Below, piece by piece: positions 24,971 through 32,789 of a stretch of 64,000 nucleotides of DNA (position 1 is the stretch's first letter; each line of letters starts with the position of its first letter). The stretch lies in contig OZ252227.1 in NCBI GenBank assembly GCA_965249175.1, positions 4,836,001 through 4,900,000 of the forward strand. The letters are read 5' to 3'. Below the pieces are notes generated by a model that was given only the letters and a program-made list of their open reading frames with translations, made no database searches and was not told where the DNA came from. A program made the translations under genes and the position numbers. This DNA comes from CAZYFH01 sp965249175 (lineage in GTDB: Bacteria; Acidobacteriota; Vicinamibacteria; Vicinamibacterales; UBA8438).

Positions 24971-25855
24971 GTGACCCGAAAGGCTGTTTCGTGCGCCGTC
25001 GCGATCCTGTCGATCTTGCTGTCGGTTGGTCTCGCCGCGCAAGACTACGTCGCCGAGACCGAGTCGTGGCGCGCCGAGCGGGAGGCGCGTCTCACGGCCG
25101 ACGACGGGTGGTTGACGGTCGCGGGTCTCTTCTTCCTCACGGAGGGCGACAACAGCTTCGGGTCGTCGCCCGTCAACGACATTGTGATCCGCACCGGGCC
25201 CGAACGCGCGGGCATCGTCGCCCTGGACGACGGGCGGATCACGGTGCGGGCCGCCGCGGGCACCACGCTATCGGTAGACGGACAAGATGTCGTGTCCGCG
25301 CGGCTCTGGCCGTTCGAGGGCAACGACCGTCCGACCATCACGGTGGGACCGCTCAGCCTGTTCGCGCACTACAGTGGCGAGCGCCTGGCCATTCGGATGC
25401 GGGACCGCGACAGCGATATCCTCCGACAGTTCCGCGGACTGCAATGGTTTCCCGTCGACGACCGCTACCGCGTGCGGGGCCGATATGTGCCGCACGACGA
25501 ACCGGTGACGATCACGCTCCCGAACATCCTCGGAGACGTCGAGGTGTTTCAGAGCAGCGGATCGGTGGCGCTGCGTGTCGGCGGGCGCGCGCTGCGTATG
25601 ATGGCGATCGACTCGGGCGATCGGCTGTGGTTCATCTTCCGGGATATGACGAGCGGGACCGAGACCTATCCGGCGGCGCGCTTTCTGTACGCGGACGCCC
25701 CGGCGAACGGGGTGACCGTCGTCGACTTCAACCGGGCCTACAACCCGCCCTGCGCGTTCAACCCGTACACGACCTGTCCGCTGCCGCCGCCGGAGAATCG
25801 CCTACCGATTCGGATCGAAGCCGGCGAGATGGACTACCACGCCGCGAACGAATGA
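24971..25855 (+). CDS. DUF1684 family secreted protein
   Basis: From the GTG at 24971 the product is 294 residues with a signal peptide (VTRKAVSCAVAILSILLSVGLAAQ). GAGGTG at 24962-24967 could be the ribosome site. The body matches the DUF1684 family: ESWRAEREARLTADDGWLTVAGLFFLTEGDNSFGS, VTITLPNILGDVEVFQSSGSVALRVGGRALRM, RFLYADAPANGVTVVDFNRAYNPPCAFNPYTTCPLPPPENRLPIRIEAGE. The Cys pair in PPCAFNPYTTCPLPP is a conserved family signature. The biochemical role is unknown. Export to the periplasm is inferred from the signal peptide. Confidence 0.85.
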   Translation: MTRKAVSCAVAILSILLSVGLAAQDYVAETESWRAEREARLTADDGWLTVAGLFFLTEGDNSFGSSPVNDIVIRTGPERAGIVALDDGRITVRAAAGTTLSVDGQDVVSARLWPFEGNDRPTITVGPLSLFAHYSGERLAIRMRDRDSDILRQFRGLQWFPVDDRYRVRGRYVPHDEPVTITLPNILGDVEVFQSSGSVALRVGGRALRMMAIDSGDRLWFIFRDMTSGTETYPAARFLYADAPANGVTVVDFNRAYNPPCAFNPYTTCPLPPPENRLPIRIEAGEMDYHAANE

Positions 25856-25970
25856 GCGAAGTGCGCGACCGAGATCTCTGCGCGCCCGCATCCCACGGTC
25901 GGCAACGACGGGCTGGCGCGAGAGGCCTTGACCGAGGATCGGTTGGGGGCTGAGGGCGGGGGGCCCCAGA

Positions 25971-26183
25971 TCAGGCGAAACCAGCCAACTCGGCAGACAC
26001 GATCTTCTGGCACTCCGGACAGGCAAGCACCCGCCCGCGTCTCGGCAAGGTCGACGTGAAGTTCACCCGGGTGCGCAGCAATCGTACGACCTTGAGCACG
26101 TCGAGATCGCGCTCGCAGTGCGGGCACTTGACGGAGTTCTCCAGCGTGTACTCGGCCTCGGCCTCTACGTCGGGGTTAGACAT
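25971..26183 (-). CDS. Small zinc-ribbon protein
   Basis: A 70-residue protein with two cysteine pairs, CPHC (residues 20-23) and CPEC (residues 55-58), spaced as in a zinc ribbon. The sequence between them (ERDLDVLKVVRLLRTRVNFTSTLPRRGRVLA) is basic and fits a nucleic-acid- or protein-binding mini-domain. It lies downstream of the methyltransferase gene on the same strand, separated by a long hairpin. Function unknown. Confidence 0.7.
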   Translation of the reverse strand: MSNPDVEAEAEYTLENSVKCPHCERDLDVLKVVRLLRTRVNFTSTLPRRGRVLACPECQKIVSAELAGFA

Positions 26184-26262
26184 GGCTCCCAGCGTCCGGC
26201 CCTCTCCGGTAGACCAGACGCTCTCTCCCTATTGTCGGCCGAATGGGGTCCAAGCGCCACCC

Positions 26263-26299
26263 GGTGGCTAGCGGTGTGTCTCTCACACCACTAGCTACC
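26263..26299. repeat. 16-bp inverted repeat hairpin at end of methyltransferase gene
   Basis: GGTGGCTAGCGGTGTG (26263-26278) and CACACCACTAGCTACC (26284-26299) pair over 16 positions with two imperfect pairs and a 5-base loop. The right arm contains the methyltransferase stop codon. No U-tract follows, so terminator function is uncertain; mRNA 3'-end protection or an element relic with CTAG are alternatives. Confidence 0.7.
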
Positions 26300-27170
26300 T
26301 CGCTCGCGCATAGAGATCCAGCACTCCGCCCGCACGCGCGGCCTCGAGCGGCGCCTTGATCGCGGCGGTCACCCACGACGGGCGCCCCGCTCGCTCGAGC
26401 ACGGGGGTCTCTACTCGCGTCACCTCGAACCCGGCCGCGGCAACGATCCGCGTGAGCGTCGCCGGCGTGAAGAACCAGAGGTGGTGAAGCGCGCCGTAGT
26501 GTTTCCACGCCTGGCGCTTGAGACCCAGACGGCTCTGCCAGCTCTTCAGACGCGGACTTAATCCGGCCAGGTTGGGCACGCCCACGAACAGAATCCCATC
26601 GGCGGCGAGGAGCCCTCGGGCGCGTCTGAGCTCCTCGAGCGGGTTCTGCGTGTGCTCGAGCACGTGGTTGAACCTGACAACGTCGAAGCGGGTGGCGTCG
26701 TCGAACGCAATGTCCGGGAGCTCACCTTCCCAGAGGCGCACGCCCGTGTCCCGCGCCGCAACCGTCAGCGTCACATCTGTGCCGTCCACGTGCCAGCCGT
26801 CGTCCACCGCGAAGCGGATGAACGCCCCGGCCCCACATCCCACGTCGAGCAGCGCGCGACGCGGCGGGGGCAGGAGACCCGTAAGCGTCGCGAGTTGCCG
26901 CCCGTAGTGTCGGCGCCTACCGGGATCGATGACGCGGTCAGCAGCCGGATGGTATGCGGCGCCGTAGACGGCCGTCGCGAGTTGCTCGATGATCGGACGG
27001 GGGTGCTGGAATTCGAGCCCGCAGCGCGCGCACCGCGCCAGCGACAACCCCTGGAAGTCGACGCCAAGGGCGCGAGGCGGGCACTGACACATCGGGCACG
27101 CCACCGCTTCCCGCGCCGACAGCGCCGCGTCCACCTCGACGCGCGACCGACCAAAAAGGGAACCGGGCAT
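26295..27170 (-). CDS. Class I SAM-dependent methyltransferase with N-terminal zinc-ribbon motif
   Basis: The 291-residue protein starts at the ATG at 27170 (MPGSLFGRSRVEVDAAL). The open frame upstream is GC-rich repeat sequence and was left out. Residues about 24-50 carry CPMC and CARC pairs, a zinc ribbon. The Rossmann methyltransferase follows: motif I ALLDVGCGAGAFI near 105, then FDVVRFNHVLEHTQNPLEELRRARGLLAADGILFVGVPN. This layout is common in methyltransferases acting on lipid-linked sugars or quinone-like substrates, but the substrate cannot be assigned. It ends in a strong hairpin. Confidence 0.85.
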   Translation of the reverse strand: MPGSLFGRSRVEVDAALSAREAVACPMCQCPPRALGVDFQGLSLARCARCGLEFQHPRPIIEQLATAVYGAAYHPAADRVIDPGRRRHYGRQLATLTGLLPPPRRALLDVGCGAGAFIRFAVDDGWHVDGTDVTLTVAARDTGVRLWEGELPDIAFDDATRFDVVRFNHVLEHTQNPLEELRRARGLLAADGILFVGVPNLAGLSPRLKSWQSRLGLKRQAWKHYGALHHLWFFTPATLTRIVAAAGFEVTRVETPVLERAGRPSWVTAAIKAPLEAARAGGVLDLYARAR

Positions 27171-27191
27171 CACGATTACATGGGGCTGCGC

Positions 27192-27243
27192 CCCAAGCCC
27201 CCCGCGACCGCTGCGGGGGGACCCCGAGTGCCCCACTCCGCGG
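27192..27243 (+). repeat. Short GC-rich repeat R3, copy B (palindromic)
   Basis: This 52-bp stretch is the inverse-orientation partner of 17306-17356. It contains a perfect hairpin (CCCCCCGC, 7-base loop, GCGGGGGG; 27198-27220). A further small palindrome TGGGGC-TGC-GCCCCA lies just upstream (27181-27195). It fills much of the gap between the methyltransferase gene and gatC together with an R1 element. Confidence 0.7.
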
Positions 27244-27313
27244 CCGCGCGGCGCGCCGTGCGCGCCGGGCCGTCGAAACACCTAATCATGGCACGCTCCC
27301 CATACCGCGCGCC

Positions 27314-27479
27314 CTAGCAGCCCGTGGTGAAAGTGCCGCGTTGCACCGAGACCGTCGAGGCGCCCGCCTCACAAGGCGCGAAGAGGGAGAATACCGGACG
27401 TATTCGACCGATGAGCAACGTCGTGAGGCGGGATGCATCGGCGGTCGAATGCCGCGGGACTTTCACCACGGGCTGCTAG
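27314..27479 (+). mobile_element. R1 fold-back (MITE-like) element, copy 2
   Basis: A 166-bp element with CTAG at both ends. The arms CTAGCAGCCCGTGGTGAAAG and its complement pair over 21 positions, with five more pairs after one mismatch. The core GAGGGAGAATACCGGACGTATTCGACC is present, and here both sides of the inner AATAC/GTATT palindrome are kept. It ends 21 bases before the gatC start codon. Confidence 0.88.
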
Positions 27480-27500
27480 CCGGGGTGCTACGATCCGCGC

Positions 27501-27815
27501 ATGGCCGAGCGCTTGACGCGGGCTGAGGTCGAGCGCATCGCCGCGCTGGCACATCTAGAGCTCACAGCGGACGAAGCGGACCGATTCACCAGACAGCTTG
27601 GTGACATCCTCGCTTACGCGGAGCGCCTACGCGACGTCGATACGACTGGGACGACCGAGCGCTGGCGCCCAAGCGCGCCGGAGTCCGCACTACGGGCGGA
27701 CACCGTGCGCCCATCGCTGAGTCGGCGTGATGCGCTGGCCAACGCCCCAGACGCCTCGCCAGCCGACCCGGACTCGGACACCGGCTTCTTTCGGGTACCC
27801 CGGGTGATCGGTTGA
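27501..27815 (+). CDS. gatC: Asp-tRNA(Asn)/Glu-tRNA(Gln) amidotransferase subunit C
   Basis: The 104-residue protein opens LTRAEVERIAALAHLELTADEADRFTRQLGDILAYAERLRDVDTTG, the standard GatC helical region, and ends with the linker that wraps GatA (RADTVRPSLSRRDALANAPDAS...GFFRVPRVIG). GatC stabilises the GatCAB complex, which makes Gln-tRNA or Asn-tRNA by transamidation. Its TGA overlaps the gatA ATG by one base (TGATG). gatB is not nearby. An R1 element ends 21 bases upstream of the ATG. Confidence 0.93.
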   Translation: MAERLTRAEVERIAALAHLELTADEADRFTRQLGDILAYAERLRDVDTTGTTERWRPSAPESALRADTVRPSLSRRDALANAPDASPADPDSDTGFFRVPRVIG

Positions 27816-29350
27816 TGCCGCCGAACGCGGCGCCCGACGAGTGGACCATCGCGACGATTCGCGCGGCGGTGGCCAGCGGCGACCGCTCGGCCGTCGACGT
27901 GTGCCAGACCTATCTCGACCGGATCGCCGAGGCCGACGGACACCTGAACGCCATGACACTGGTGCTCCGGGACGAGGCGCTTTCTCGGGCCGCCGAGGTC
28001 GACGCGCGCCGTGCCGAATGGCGCGATCGACCATTGCTCGGGGTCCCCATCACGATCAAGGACGTCATCTGCACGCGCGGTCACCCAACGACGGCCGCGT
28101 CGCGCATGCTCGAGGGGTTCCGGCCGCCATACGACGCGACGGTCGTGACGCGCCTACGCGCGGCGGGCGCCATCGTGATCGGTAAGACCAACTGCGACGA
28201 GTTCGCGATGGGGTCGTCCACCGAGCATTCCGCCTACGGGCCCACCCGCAACCCGTGGGCGCGGAGCCGCACGCCGGGTGGGTCGAGCGGCGGGGCGGCC
28301 GCTGCCGTCGCGGCGCGGTTGGCGCCGGCCTCGATCGCCTCTGACACCGGCGGCTCAATCCGCCAACCCGCGGCGTTTTGCGGCGTCGTCGGTCTCAAGC
28401 CGACCTATGGTCGCGTCTCTCGCTACGGCCTGCTCGCCTTTGGATCGTCGCTCGATCAGATCGGCCCGATCACGCTGACGGTCGCCGATGCGGCGACCGT
28501 CTTCGAGGCCATCGCGGGTGCCGATCCCTGCGACGCGACGTCTGTCGATGCGCCTGTCGCCCCCGTCGACGCCAACCTCACGCGTGGGGCCGCCGGCACG
28601 CGCATCGGCGTGCCGCGCGCCGTCCTCGACGCGAGTGACGCGGGTCTCGATGCACACGTGCGGCAGTCGTTCGAATCGGCGCTCGGCACGCTGGCGGAGC
28701 TCGGCGCGGACGTGGTCGACATCGAGCTTCCGCACGCCGGATATGCCGTGCCGGTCTACTACCTGGTCGCGCCAGCCGAAGCGAGCGCCAACCTCGCCCG
28801 ATACGACGGCGTGCGATTCGGTTTCCGCGCGGCCCCGCCCGAGCCGGACAGCCTGCCGACGGCATCGCTGGCGGGCATGTATGACCGGACGCGACACGCC
28901 GGATTCGGCGCCGAGGTGAAGCGCCGAATCATGCTCGGCACCTACGCGTTGAGCGCCGGGTACTACGACGCGTACTACCGAAAGGCCCAGCAGGTGCGAA
29001 GCCTGATCCGACGTGACTACGACGTCGCGTTCGCTGACCAGGGCGTCGACGTCGTCGCCATGCCGACGACTCCTTCGCCGGCGTTCGCCCTCGGTGAGCG
29101 CACGGACGACCCGCTCTCCATGTATCTGGGCGATGTCTTCACCGTGAGCGCCAACCTGACCGGGCTACCCGCGATCAGCCTGCCGGCCGGCCTGACAGCG
29201 GACGGGCTCCCAACAGGGTTCCAGCTGATCGGCCGGCCATTTGACGAGTCGATGCTCTTCCGACTCGGCGGAGCGCTCGAGTGTGCGGCGCCATGGTGGC
29301 GCGAACGACCGTCCGCGGCGGGATTCGGGGGCGCACACCCCGTCTCGTGA
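27815..29350 (+). CDS. gatA: Asp-tRNA(Asn)/Glu-tRNA(Gln) amidotransferase subunit A
   Basis: The 511-residue amidase-signature enzyme carries the Ser-cisSer-Lys triad: Lys in LLGVPITIKDVICTRG, Ser in RTPGGSSGGAAAAVAA, and the nucleophile in SDTGGSIRQPAAFCGVVGLKPTYGRVSRYGL. It hydrolyses glutamine and passes ammonia to GatB. The ATG at 27815 overlaps the gatC stop. The presence of asnS at 47.6 kb means Asn-tRNA need not come from this enzyme, so the main task may be Gln-tRNA formation unless glnS is also present. That cannot be decided from this window. Confidence 0.96.
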   Translation: MPPNAAPDEWTIATIRAAVASGDRSAVDVCQTYLDRIAEADGHLNAMTLVLRDEALSRAAEVDARRAEWRDRPLLGVPITIKDVICTRGHPTTAASRMLEGFRPPYDATVVTRLRAAGAIVIGKTNCDEFAMGSSTEHSAYGPTRNPWARSRTPGGSSGGAAAAVAARLAPASIASDTGGSIRQPAAFCGVVGLKPTYGRVSRYGLLAFGSSLDQIGPITLTVADAATVFEAIAGADPCDATSVDAPVAPVDANLTRGAAGTRIGVPRAVLDASDAGLDAHVRQSFESALGTLAELGADVVDIELPHAGYAVPVYYLVAPAEASANLARYDGVRFGFRAAPPEPDSLPTASLAGMYDRTRHAGFGAEVKRRIMLGTYALSAGYYDAYYRKAQQVRSLIRRDYDVAFADQGVDVVAMPTTPSPAFALGERTDDPLSMYLGDVFTVSANLTGLPAISLPAGLTADGLPTGFQLIGRPFDESMLFRLGGALECAAPWWRERPSAAGFGGAHPVS

Positions 29351-29361
29351 GACGCCCGTGG

Positions 29362-29511
29362 CTACGCGGCCGCGGCGGGGATCCAGCCGATGAGTCGGAA
29401 CGGCAACAGGACGAGCCAGACCAACGCTTTCAGGACCACCAGCATCGTCACCGCCATTCCGGCGACGACGAGTCCGGCGATGGCGAGCGCGATGAAGGCA
29501 ACGATCTCCAT
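29362..29511 (-). CDS. Very small membrane protein (49 aa)
   Basis: On the minus strand the ATG at 29511 opens a 49-residue frame ending in TAG at 29362: MEIVAFIALAIAGLVVAGM..., then VVLKALVWLVLLPFRLIGW. It would form one or two hydrophobic helices with a central Lys and a C-terminal Arg. It is the last member of a minus-strand run of small genes (29534, 29788, 30107) and starts 22 bases after the previous stop. Evidence is the composition, the collinear position and the lack of any other gene here; no homolog is named. Confidence 0.5.
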   Translation of the reverse strand: MEIVAFIALAIAGLVVAGMAVTMLVVLKALVWLVLLPFRLIGWIPAAAA

Positions 29512-29533
29512 CGTCTGCTAGTCCGTACGGCTG

Positions 29534-29791
29534 CTAGTCCTTGCGGCCGGCCTGCTCCAGAAGTTCCGGTGTGCGCAGTTGGTCGGCCGGCCCGCGAGGC
29601 GCGTCGGGAGACAGGTATCCGAATCCGCGTTTCTGCTCGTCATACAGGTTGCGCACGATGAGCGAATCGCGGTGGGACCGAAACTTCGTGAAGCCGAAGA
29701 CGAACACGAAGCCGATGAAGAGGACCAGCACGAACCCGGTCGACATGAGGAACCCTTGCAAAAAGCCGAACGCGATCTCGAACGGCGTCAC
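29534..29791 (-). CDS. Small single-span membrane protein, unknown function
   Basis: The 85-residue product has one long hydrophobic segment (residues 5-35, including STGFVLVLFIGFVFVFGF) followed by a charged tail (TKFRSHRDSLIVRNLYDEQKRGFGYLSPDAPRG...). Its ATG overlaps the stop of the probable rpoZ gene in an ATGA, indicating coupled translation. I recognise no family. It probably sits in the inner membrane with a cytoplasmic C-terminus (positive residues follow the helix). Confidence 0.6.
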   Translation of the reverse strand: MTPFEIAFGFLQGFLMSTGFVLVLFIGFVFVFGFTKFRSHRDSLIVRNLYDEQKRGFGYLSPDAPRGPADQLRTPELLEQAGRKD

Positions 29792-30114
29792 GCGCCCTCG
29801 TTTCTTGGCGGCTTGGGCTCCGGCACTTCATAGAGGACCAACCCGCCGTCCACCTCGCGCATCGCTATTCGCTCGAGCTTGCTCTGTGGATCGGGGCGCA
29901 CGCCGGTCTCAGGATCGGGTGCGAGATGCTTCAGGCGCGGCAACGCGCCGCGTCGCAGCTGCTTCGCCCGCTGCGCGGCCACGTCGACGTAGAGGAAGCG
30001 GCTTTCGATCGGCGGGAGTGGTTCGCGCTCGACCGGCGGCTCCGGTTCGGCACTGGCGCCGGAGTCGATGTCCGCTACGGTTTCCGCCTCGGTCAGCCCG
30101 TCTTCTTCACTCAT
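29788..30114 (-). CDS. rpoZ: Probable RNA polymerase omega subunit
   Basis: From the ATG at 30114 the protein has 108 residues. After an acidic, proline-rich N-terminus comes IESRFLYVDVAAQRAKQLRRGALPRLKHL and LERIAMREVDGGLVLYEVPEP. This fits the omega/Rpb6 pattern SRF...VAAxRAxQLxxGA...A..Ei..G.i.y. Omega helps assemble RNA polymerase around beta-prime and binds ppGpp in some bacteria. The usual neighbours (gmk, coaBC, priA) are absent and small membrane proteins flank it instead. The assignment rests on motif pattern by eye. Confidence 0.65.
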   Translation of the reverse strand: MSEEDGLTEAETVADIDSGASAEPEPPVEREPLPPIESRFLYVDVAAQRAKQLRRGALPRLKHLAPDPETGVRPDPQSKLERIAMREVDGGLVLYEVPEPKPPRNEGA

Positions 30115-30331
30115 AACCCACAAGAATACGCGAAACGGTTGGGCGCTGTCTCTCATGATCCGATGGCCAGGGCCCGCCGATCCCCGGTACGGCTTCGTAC
30201 CACTCCCCATTGAGCACGTAGTACGCGGGCTCGCCAGCGATATACAGGACGACACCCCCGATGTCGTCGGTCACGGGCACGATCGATCGCGCATCGAGGT
30301 CCGTGCGGCGAGGATGGGCTTGGTCTGTCAT
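30107..30331 (-). CDS. Hypothetical protein of 74 residues
   Basis: From the ATG at 30331: MTDQAHPRRTDLDARSIVPVTDDIGGVVLYIAGEPAYYVLNGEWYEAVPGIGGPWPSDHE..., a soluble small protein rich in Tyr, Trp and Pro. It overlaps the start of the probable rpoZ gene by 8 bases. An earlier ATG 12 codons upstream is possible. It would be the first gene of the minus-strand small-gene operon, transcribed from the AT-rich region at 30381-30442. No family recognised. Confidence 0.5.
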   Translation of the reverse strand: MTDQAHPRRTDLDARSIVPVTDDIGGVVLYIAGEPAYYVLNGEWYEAVPGIGGPWPSDHERQRPTVSRILVGYE

Positions 30332-30380
30332 CGGCTCGTGTGACTGCCACGCACCCGTCAAGGGCACAGGTGAACCGACT

Positions 30381-30442
30381 GTAGCTAATATATTATTGTT
30401 TGTAAAGTATAAAATATTAGTTAAATATACTCATATAGTTGA
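30381..30442. promoter_or_regulatory. AT-rich intergenic island, probable divergent promoter region
   Basis: About 62 bases of strongly AT-rich sequence in an otherwise GC-rich window. A near-perfect inverted repeat is present (CTAATATATT at 30385-30394 and AAAATATTAG at 30411-30420). Several -10-like TAAATA/TATTAG strings exist on both strands. It separates the divergent 30331 and ymdB operons. Confidence 0.55.
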
Positions 30443-30495
30443 ACAGACGTCCAATTCGGCCGGGTAGGGCGCCTGACGTGAACGATTTATGAGGA

Positions 30496-31344
30496 ATGTG
30501 CGATCATGAGTCGAAAGTGCGCATTCTGTTTGTTGGGGACATCGTGGGTAAACCCGGGCGCGAGATCGCCCGGCGTGCAATTCCGCCGCTGGTCGAGCGT
30601 CGCGAGATAGATCTGGTCATTGCCAACGTGGAGAACGCGGCTGGCGGCAACGGCATCACGCGCGACACGGCCGAGGCGTTGCGTGACGCTGGCATCGGGG
30701 TCATGACGACCGGAAACCACGTCTGGGACAAGAAGGAGGCGCTGAGCTACATAGAGCTGGAGCCGCGGCTGCTCCGGCCTGCGAACTACCCCGCCGGGGT
30801 CCCGGGCCGTGGCCGCTATGTGGCGCGCACGGCGGACGGGATCGCGGTCGGCGTCATCAACGTGATGGGACGGATATTCATGAACCCCCTCGACAATCCC
30901 TTTCACGTGGTCCGTGACGAAATCGCTGCGGTACGGGCCGACGCTGACGTCCGTGTCGTGCTCGTCGACTTCCACGCCGAGGCGACGTCCGAGAAGGTCG
31001 CGATGGGGTGGCATCTCGACGGCGACGTGACAGCGGTCGTCGGGACGCATACGCACGTGCAGACCGCCGACGCGCGGATCCTGCCGAAGGGAACCGCGTA
31101 TATCACCGACGTCGGCATGACCGGCCCGTGCGATTCCATCATTGGCGTCGACACACGGCCGGCGTTAAAACGCTTTCTGGACGGGATGCCGGCGCGTTTC
31201 GACACGGCGACCGGGAACCCACACCTGAATGCAGTCATCGTGACGGCGGACCGAGCGACTGGCCTGGCGAGCGGCATCGAGCGCCTCGACTTGTCGGCGG
31301 ACGACGTCGAGGCGCTCACGCGTAACGTGGTGTCGGTTCCGTGA
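30496..31344 (+). CDS. ymdB: YmdB-type (TIGR00282) metallophosphoesterase
   Basis: The 282-residue protein shows the metallophosphatase ligands of YmdB: ILFVGDIVGKPGRE, NVENAAGGNGIT, TTGNHVWDK, VDFHAEATSEKVAMGW, VVGTHTHVQTAD. These proteins hydrolyse 2',3'-cyclic nucleotides and influence biofilm or sporulation decisions in Bacillus. The ATG at 30496 lies within the GAGGAATG sequence; a GTG at 30517 would give the family-typical MRILFVGDIVG start. The stop overlaps the xseA start (GTGA). Its place in front of xseA is common in several phyla. Confidence 0.92.
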   Translation: MCDHESKVRILFVGDIVGKPGREIARRAIPPLVERREIDLVIANVENAAGGNGITRDTAEALRDAGIGVMTTGNHVWDKKEALSYIELEPRLLRPANYPAGVPGRGRYVARTADGIAVGVINVMGRIFMNPLDNPFHVVRDEIAAVRADADVRVVLVDFHAEATSEKVAMGWHLDGDVTAVVGTHTHVQTADARILPKGTAYITDVGMTGPCDSIIGVDTRPALKRFLDGMPARFDTATGNPHLNAVIVTADRATGLASGIERLDLSADDVEALTRNVVSVP

Positions 31345-32789
31345 CCGACCGCCTCCCCTTCGACCAGCCCGATCCCGGACCGATGCCGCGCCCGGGTCCT
31401 GATCGTGATCCTAGTCTTGGTCCGGATGGTGGTCCGGCCTCATTCGTCAGCCCGCGGGCCGGCCGTCGCGTGTACACGGTGACCGAGCTCACGTCCTCCA
31501 TACGCCAGCTGCTCGAGTCGAGCTACGCGGAAGTGTGGGTCGAAGGCGAGATCTCCAACTGCCGCAAGTGGAAGACTGGTCACCTGTACTTCACGTTGAA
31601 GGATGGGGGTTCGCAGATTCGCGCCGTCATGTTTCGGTCAGCACTGCGGTATCTCCGCTTCGACGCCGACGATGGTCTACAGGTGGTCGCCAGGGGCCGT
31701 CTCGGGGTCTATGAACCGAAGGGCGAGTACCAACTGGTCGCCGAGCATCTCGAGCCGCGAGGGCTCGGCGCGCTGCAATTAGCGTTCGATCAGCTGCGCC
31801 GGAAGCTGGCGGAGGAGGGGCTCTTTGCTGCTGCGCGCAAACGAGCGCTGCCCGCGCTGCCGCGCAAGATTGGCGTGGTGACGTCGCTCGACGGCGCAGC
31901 GCTGCGCGACATCATTCAGGTGCTTGGCCGTCGCTATCCGAACGCCCATCTGGTGATCAGCGCGGCGCGCGTTCAGGGAGAAGGCGCGGCGCTCGACATC
32001 GTCCGGGCGCTCGGACGTCTGCAACGCGTCGAGCGGATCGACGTGGTCATCGTCGGCCGCGGGGGCGGTTCGATTGAAGACCTCTGGGCGTTCAACGATG
32101 AACGGGTGGCGCGCGCCGTCGCCGCGTCACCGGTGCCGGTCATCGCGGCCGTCGGTCACGAATCGGACTACACGATCACCGATTTTGTCGCCGACCTGCG
32201 GGCGCCCACGCCATCGGCCGCGGCGGAGATGGTGGTCACGCGCAAGGAGGACATGGTCGACCGCATCAATCGTGCCGTGGCCCGGCTCGACGCCGAGATG
32301 CCTCGTGAGATCGAGCGACGACGCGTCAGGGTGCAGGCTGCCGCGAGCCGACCGGGCCTCGCGGGTTGGCCAGCACGGCTGGTGCTGCGCGGTCGGCACA
32401 CAGGAGAGCTGACACATCGTCTCCGAGGTGCGGCGAGGGCGGCCGTGAACGGACGTGAGCGGCGCGCGCACGCACTGGGCCTCCGGTTGCAAGCGCTCGA
32501 TCTCCGCCGGCGACTCGCCGAGATGCGCGCGCGTCTCACGGCCGCGCGGACAGGGCTCGTGCGTGGCGTCGGCGTCGTGTGTACCACACGCACGACAGGC
32601 CTAGCGAGACTCGCGGGGCGGCTCGATGCCCTCAGTCCGTTGGGCGTGCTCGCGCGCGGCTACGCGGTGTGCTGGAACGACACCCGGACGTCCATCCTCC
32701 GTGACAGCGCGCGCGTCGCCGTCGGCGACACCGTGCGTGTCACGCTGCATCGTGGCGAGCTCGAGTGCGACGTCAGGAAGACCACGTGA
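31341..32789 (+). CDS. xseA: Exodeoxyribonuclease VII large subunit
   Basis: The 482-residue protein has a proline-rich leader, an OB-fold (YTVTELTSSIRQLLESSYAEVWVEGEISNCRKWKTGHLYFTLKD), the catalytic domain (IGVVTSLDGAALRDIIQVLGRRYP ... VDVVIVGRGGGSIEDLWAFNDERVARAVAASPVPVIAAVGHESDYTITDFVADLRAPTPSAAAE), a basic coiled-coil middle, and the terminal LDALSPLGVLARGYAVC. With XseB it degrades single-stranded DNA in both directions. The GTG start overlaps the ymdB stop and its stop overlaps the xseB GTG. It is about 30 residues longer than E. coli XseA at the N-terminus. Confidence 0.96.
   Translation: MTDRLPFDQPDPGPMPRPGPDRDPSLGPDGGPASFVSPRAGRRVYTVTELTSSIRQLLESSYAEVWVEGEISNCRKWKTGHLYFTLKDGGSQIRAVMFRSALRYLRFDADDGLQVVARGRLGVYEPKGEYQLVAEHLEPRGLGALQLAFDQLRRKLAEEGLFAAARKRALPALPRKIGVVTSLDGAALRDIIQVLGRRYPNAHLVISAARVQGEGAALDIVRALGRLQRVERIDVVIVGRGGGSIEDLWAFNDERVARAVAASPVPVIAAVGHESDYTITDFVADLRAPTPSAAAEMVVTRKEDMVDRINRAVARLDAEMPREIERRRVRVQAAASRPGLAGWPARLVLRGRHTGELTHRLRGAARAAVNGRERRAHALGLRLQALDLRRRLAEMRARLTAARTGLVRGVGVVCTTRTTGLARLAGRLDALSPLGVLARGYAVCWNDTRTSILRDSARVAVGDTVRVTLHRGELECDVRKTT

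Noticed and set aside
29509..29541. Two direct CTGCTAGTCC repeats between small genes as an element relic
   Set aside because: Too short and lacking the inner arm sequence; may be chance or a small duplication.
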